Shown: positions 31,461-32,615 of the stretch, one piece after another
Layout of the letters: every line of letters starts with the position of its first letter
How positions within the stretch are numbered: position 1 is the stretch's first letter
From: SIG510 sp045540975
GTDB taxonomy: Bacteria > Bacillota > Clostridia > Oscillospirales > JAAYXM01
Length of the DNA: 32,615 bases
Reading direction: 5' to 3'
Assembly: GCA_045540975.1 (NCBI GenBank)
Contig: JAZQIE010000192.1
Coordinates: 1-32,615, forward strand
Notes under the pieces: generated by a model
Databases searched by the model: none
Told to the model about the DNA's origin: nothing
Seen by the model: only the letters and a program-made list of their open reading frames with translations
Translations under genes and position numbers: made by a program

Positions 31461-32615
31461 ATGGAACGGAACGAAAAAAGACCGCTGCGCTGGGTCCGTT
31501 TGGACAATGCGGCAAAGATTTATCCCGCGGCGCGGCGAAAGAATTGGAGCAACGTATTCCGTCAGTCGGTCACCCTGACCGAGGCGGTGGACACGGCTGT
31601 GCTGCAATCCGCTTTGGAGGTTGCGGTCAAGCGGTTTCCGTCCATTGCCGCACGTCTGCGCAAGGGTGCGTTTTGGTACTACTTGCAGCAGGTGGAGTGT
31701 GCGCCCGAAATCAAAGAAGAATACAGCTATCCGCTTGTGTATATGAGCAAGGAAGAAATGCGCAGGTGCGCGTTTCGGGTCATTGTATTTGGAAACCGCA
31801 TTGCGGTGGAGTTTTTCCATTCCTTGACCGACGGCACGGGTGCGCTGGTGTTTTTGAAAAATCTGGCTGCGGAGTATTTGGAGCAAAAATACCGTGTTGC
31901 AATCCCGTTGGAGCATGGGATTTTGGACCGAAACGCGCCGCCTGCAGAAGAAGAACTGGAGGATTGCTTCCCCAAAAACGCGGGGCGTGTGCCCGCAAGC
32001 CGCAAGGATACCGATGCATGGCATATGTACGGCGAGCCGCAAAAAGACGGTTTTTTAAATCTGACCTGCTTTCGGCTGGATGTGAATCGGGCGTTGGAGT
32101 TGGCGCACAAGTATGGCGTGACCATGACCGTCTTTCTCTGCGCGGTGATGATGCAGGCGCTCCTTCGCCTGCAAGCCGAAAAGAACCCGAATGTCAAACG
32201 GCAAAAGCGCATTAAGGTGCTCATCCCTGTGAATCTCCGCACGCTGTTTCCGAGCAAAACACTGCGGAATTTTGCCATGTACACGATTCCCGAACTCGAC
32301 CCGCGGCTCGGGACGTATACCTTCGAGGAGATTTGCAAGGTGATTCGGCACAAAATGGGGCTTGAAATCACCGCAAAGCATATGAGCAGTGTGATTGCGA
32401 CCAACGTAAACGATGAAAAGAATCCCTTGGTGCGACTCATTCCGCTTCCAATCAAAAACGCGGTGATGAAGGCGATTTTTGACAGCGTGGGCGAGAAAAA
32501 GTCCTGCCTTACCATGTCGAATCTCGGGCAGGTGAAGGTGCCCGATGAGATGGCGCGGTACATTGAGCGGTTTGATTTTATTCTGGGTGTGCAGGCGGAA
32601 GCGCCGTATAACTGC
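31461..32615 (+). CDS. Condensation/alcohol acetyltransferase-like acyltransferase (3' truncated)
   Basis: The frame is open from ATG 31461 to the window edge; 385 residues are visible. The protein resembles the CoA-dependent acyltransferase fold shared by alcohol acetyltransferases (AATase), PapA-type enzymes and NRPS condensation domains. The active site H-x3-D-G lies at 120-125 (HSLTDG), with Phe in place of the first His of the usual HHxxxDG. Other likely conserved parts are the N-terminal FRQSVTLTEAVD, LQSALEVAVKRFPSIAARL, and IKVLIPVNLRTLFPSKTLRNF near residue 255. The substrate is unknown; a lipid or surface acylation role is possible. The ribosome binding site is GGAAGG. Family-level naming is moderately certain, and the specific function is not. 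Confidence 0.6.
   Translation, partial: MERNEKRPLRWVRLDNAAKIYPAARRKNWSNVFRQSVTLTEAVDTAVLQSALEVAVKRFPSIAARLRKGAFWYYLQQVECAPEIKEEYSYPLVYMSKEEMRRCAFRVIVFGNRIAVEFFHSLTDGTGALVFLKNLAAEYLEQKYRVAIPLEHGILDRNAPPAEEELEDCFPKNAGRVPASRKDTDAWHMYGEPQKDGFLNLTCFRLDVNRALELAHKYGVTMTVFLCAVMMQALLRLQAEKNPNVKRQKRIKVLIPVNLRTLFPSKTLRNFAMYTIPELDPRLGTYTFEEICKVIRHKMGLEITAKHMSSVIATNVNDEKNPLVRLIPLPIKNAVMKAIFDSVGEKKSCLTMSNLGQVKVPDEMARYIERFDFILGVQAEAPYNC

Overview
This window reads as the chromosome of a Gram-positive, low-to-moderate GC, endospore-forming Clostridia member, probably an Oscillospiraceae/Ruminococcaceae-type gut bacterium. The placement is inferred from a SpoVB-type flippase, a SpoVAC protein, an SLH-domain surface protein, strong AGGAGG ribosome binding sites, frequent TTG and GTG starts, and promoters with a TRTGN extended -10. 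I see no tRNA, rRNA, insertion sequence, prophage or CRISPR array. It looks like core chromosome with a few accessory genes.

Layout. 1-1460: 3' part of a sugar-type ABC solute-binding protein, closed by a terminator. 1546-2817: purA on the minus strand, with a promoter back to back with that of a GNAT acetyltransferase and aldose-epimerase pair (2963-4255, plus). 4200-5747: SpoVB-like flippase (minus), whose 3' end overlaps the epimerase. 5823-9790: minus-strand operon of a secreted phosphodiester-glycosidase/SLH protein, an Xaa-Pro peptidase and CysE. 9911-12658: secA (minus). 12800-15791: plus-strand operon of an S24/S26-type peptidase, an ABC exporter and an EamA transporter. 15845-19078: minus-strand operon of a CbxX/SpoVK-type AAA+ ATPase, a YbjN-like protein and ClpP. 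19176-22306: galT-galK-galE (minus). 22448-23136: trmL behind a densely folded leader. 23288-28175: pgk-tpiA-gpmI-eno. 28360-30831: minus-strand operon of dusB, an ECF sigma factor and its zinc-finger anti-sigma factor. 30944-31381: a lone spoVAC. 31461-end: a condensation/alcohol acetyltransferase-like protein cut by the window edge.

How the parts work together. The Leloir genes and the lower-glycolysis operon form a galactose-to-pyruvate backbone with the solute-binding protein as one possible sugar intake. SecA, the S24/S26 peptidase, the ABC exporter, the SLH protein and SpoVB serve export and envelope or spore building. The most unusual unit is AAA+/YbjN/ClpP: the AAA+ protein ends in the tripeptide I-G-F, the motif that ClpX and ClpA use to dock on ClpP, and it shares an operon with a clpP that has no clpX beside it. 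The second is the trmL leader, about 180 nt that can fold into two consecutive multibranched structures and begins at the predicted transcription start.

All identifications come from reading motifs and family resemblance by eye; no database search or folding program was run.
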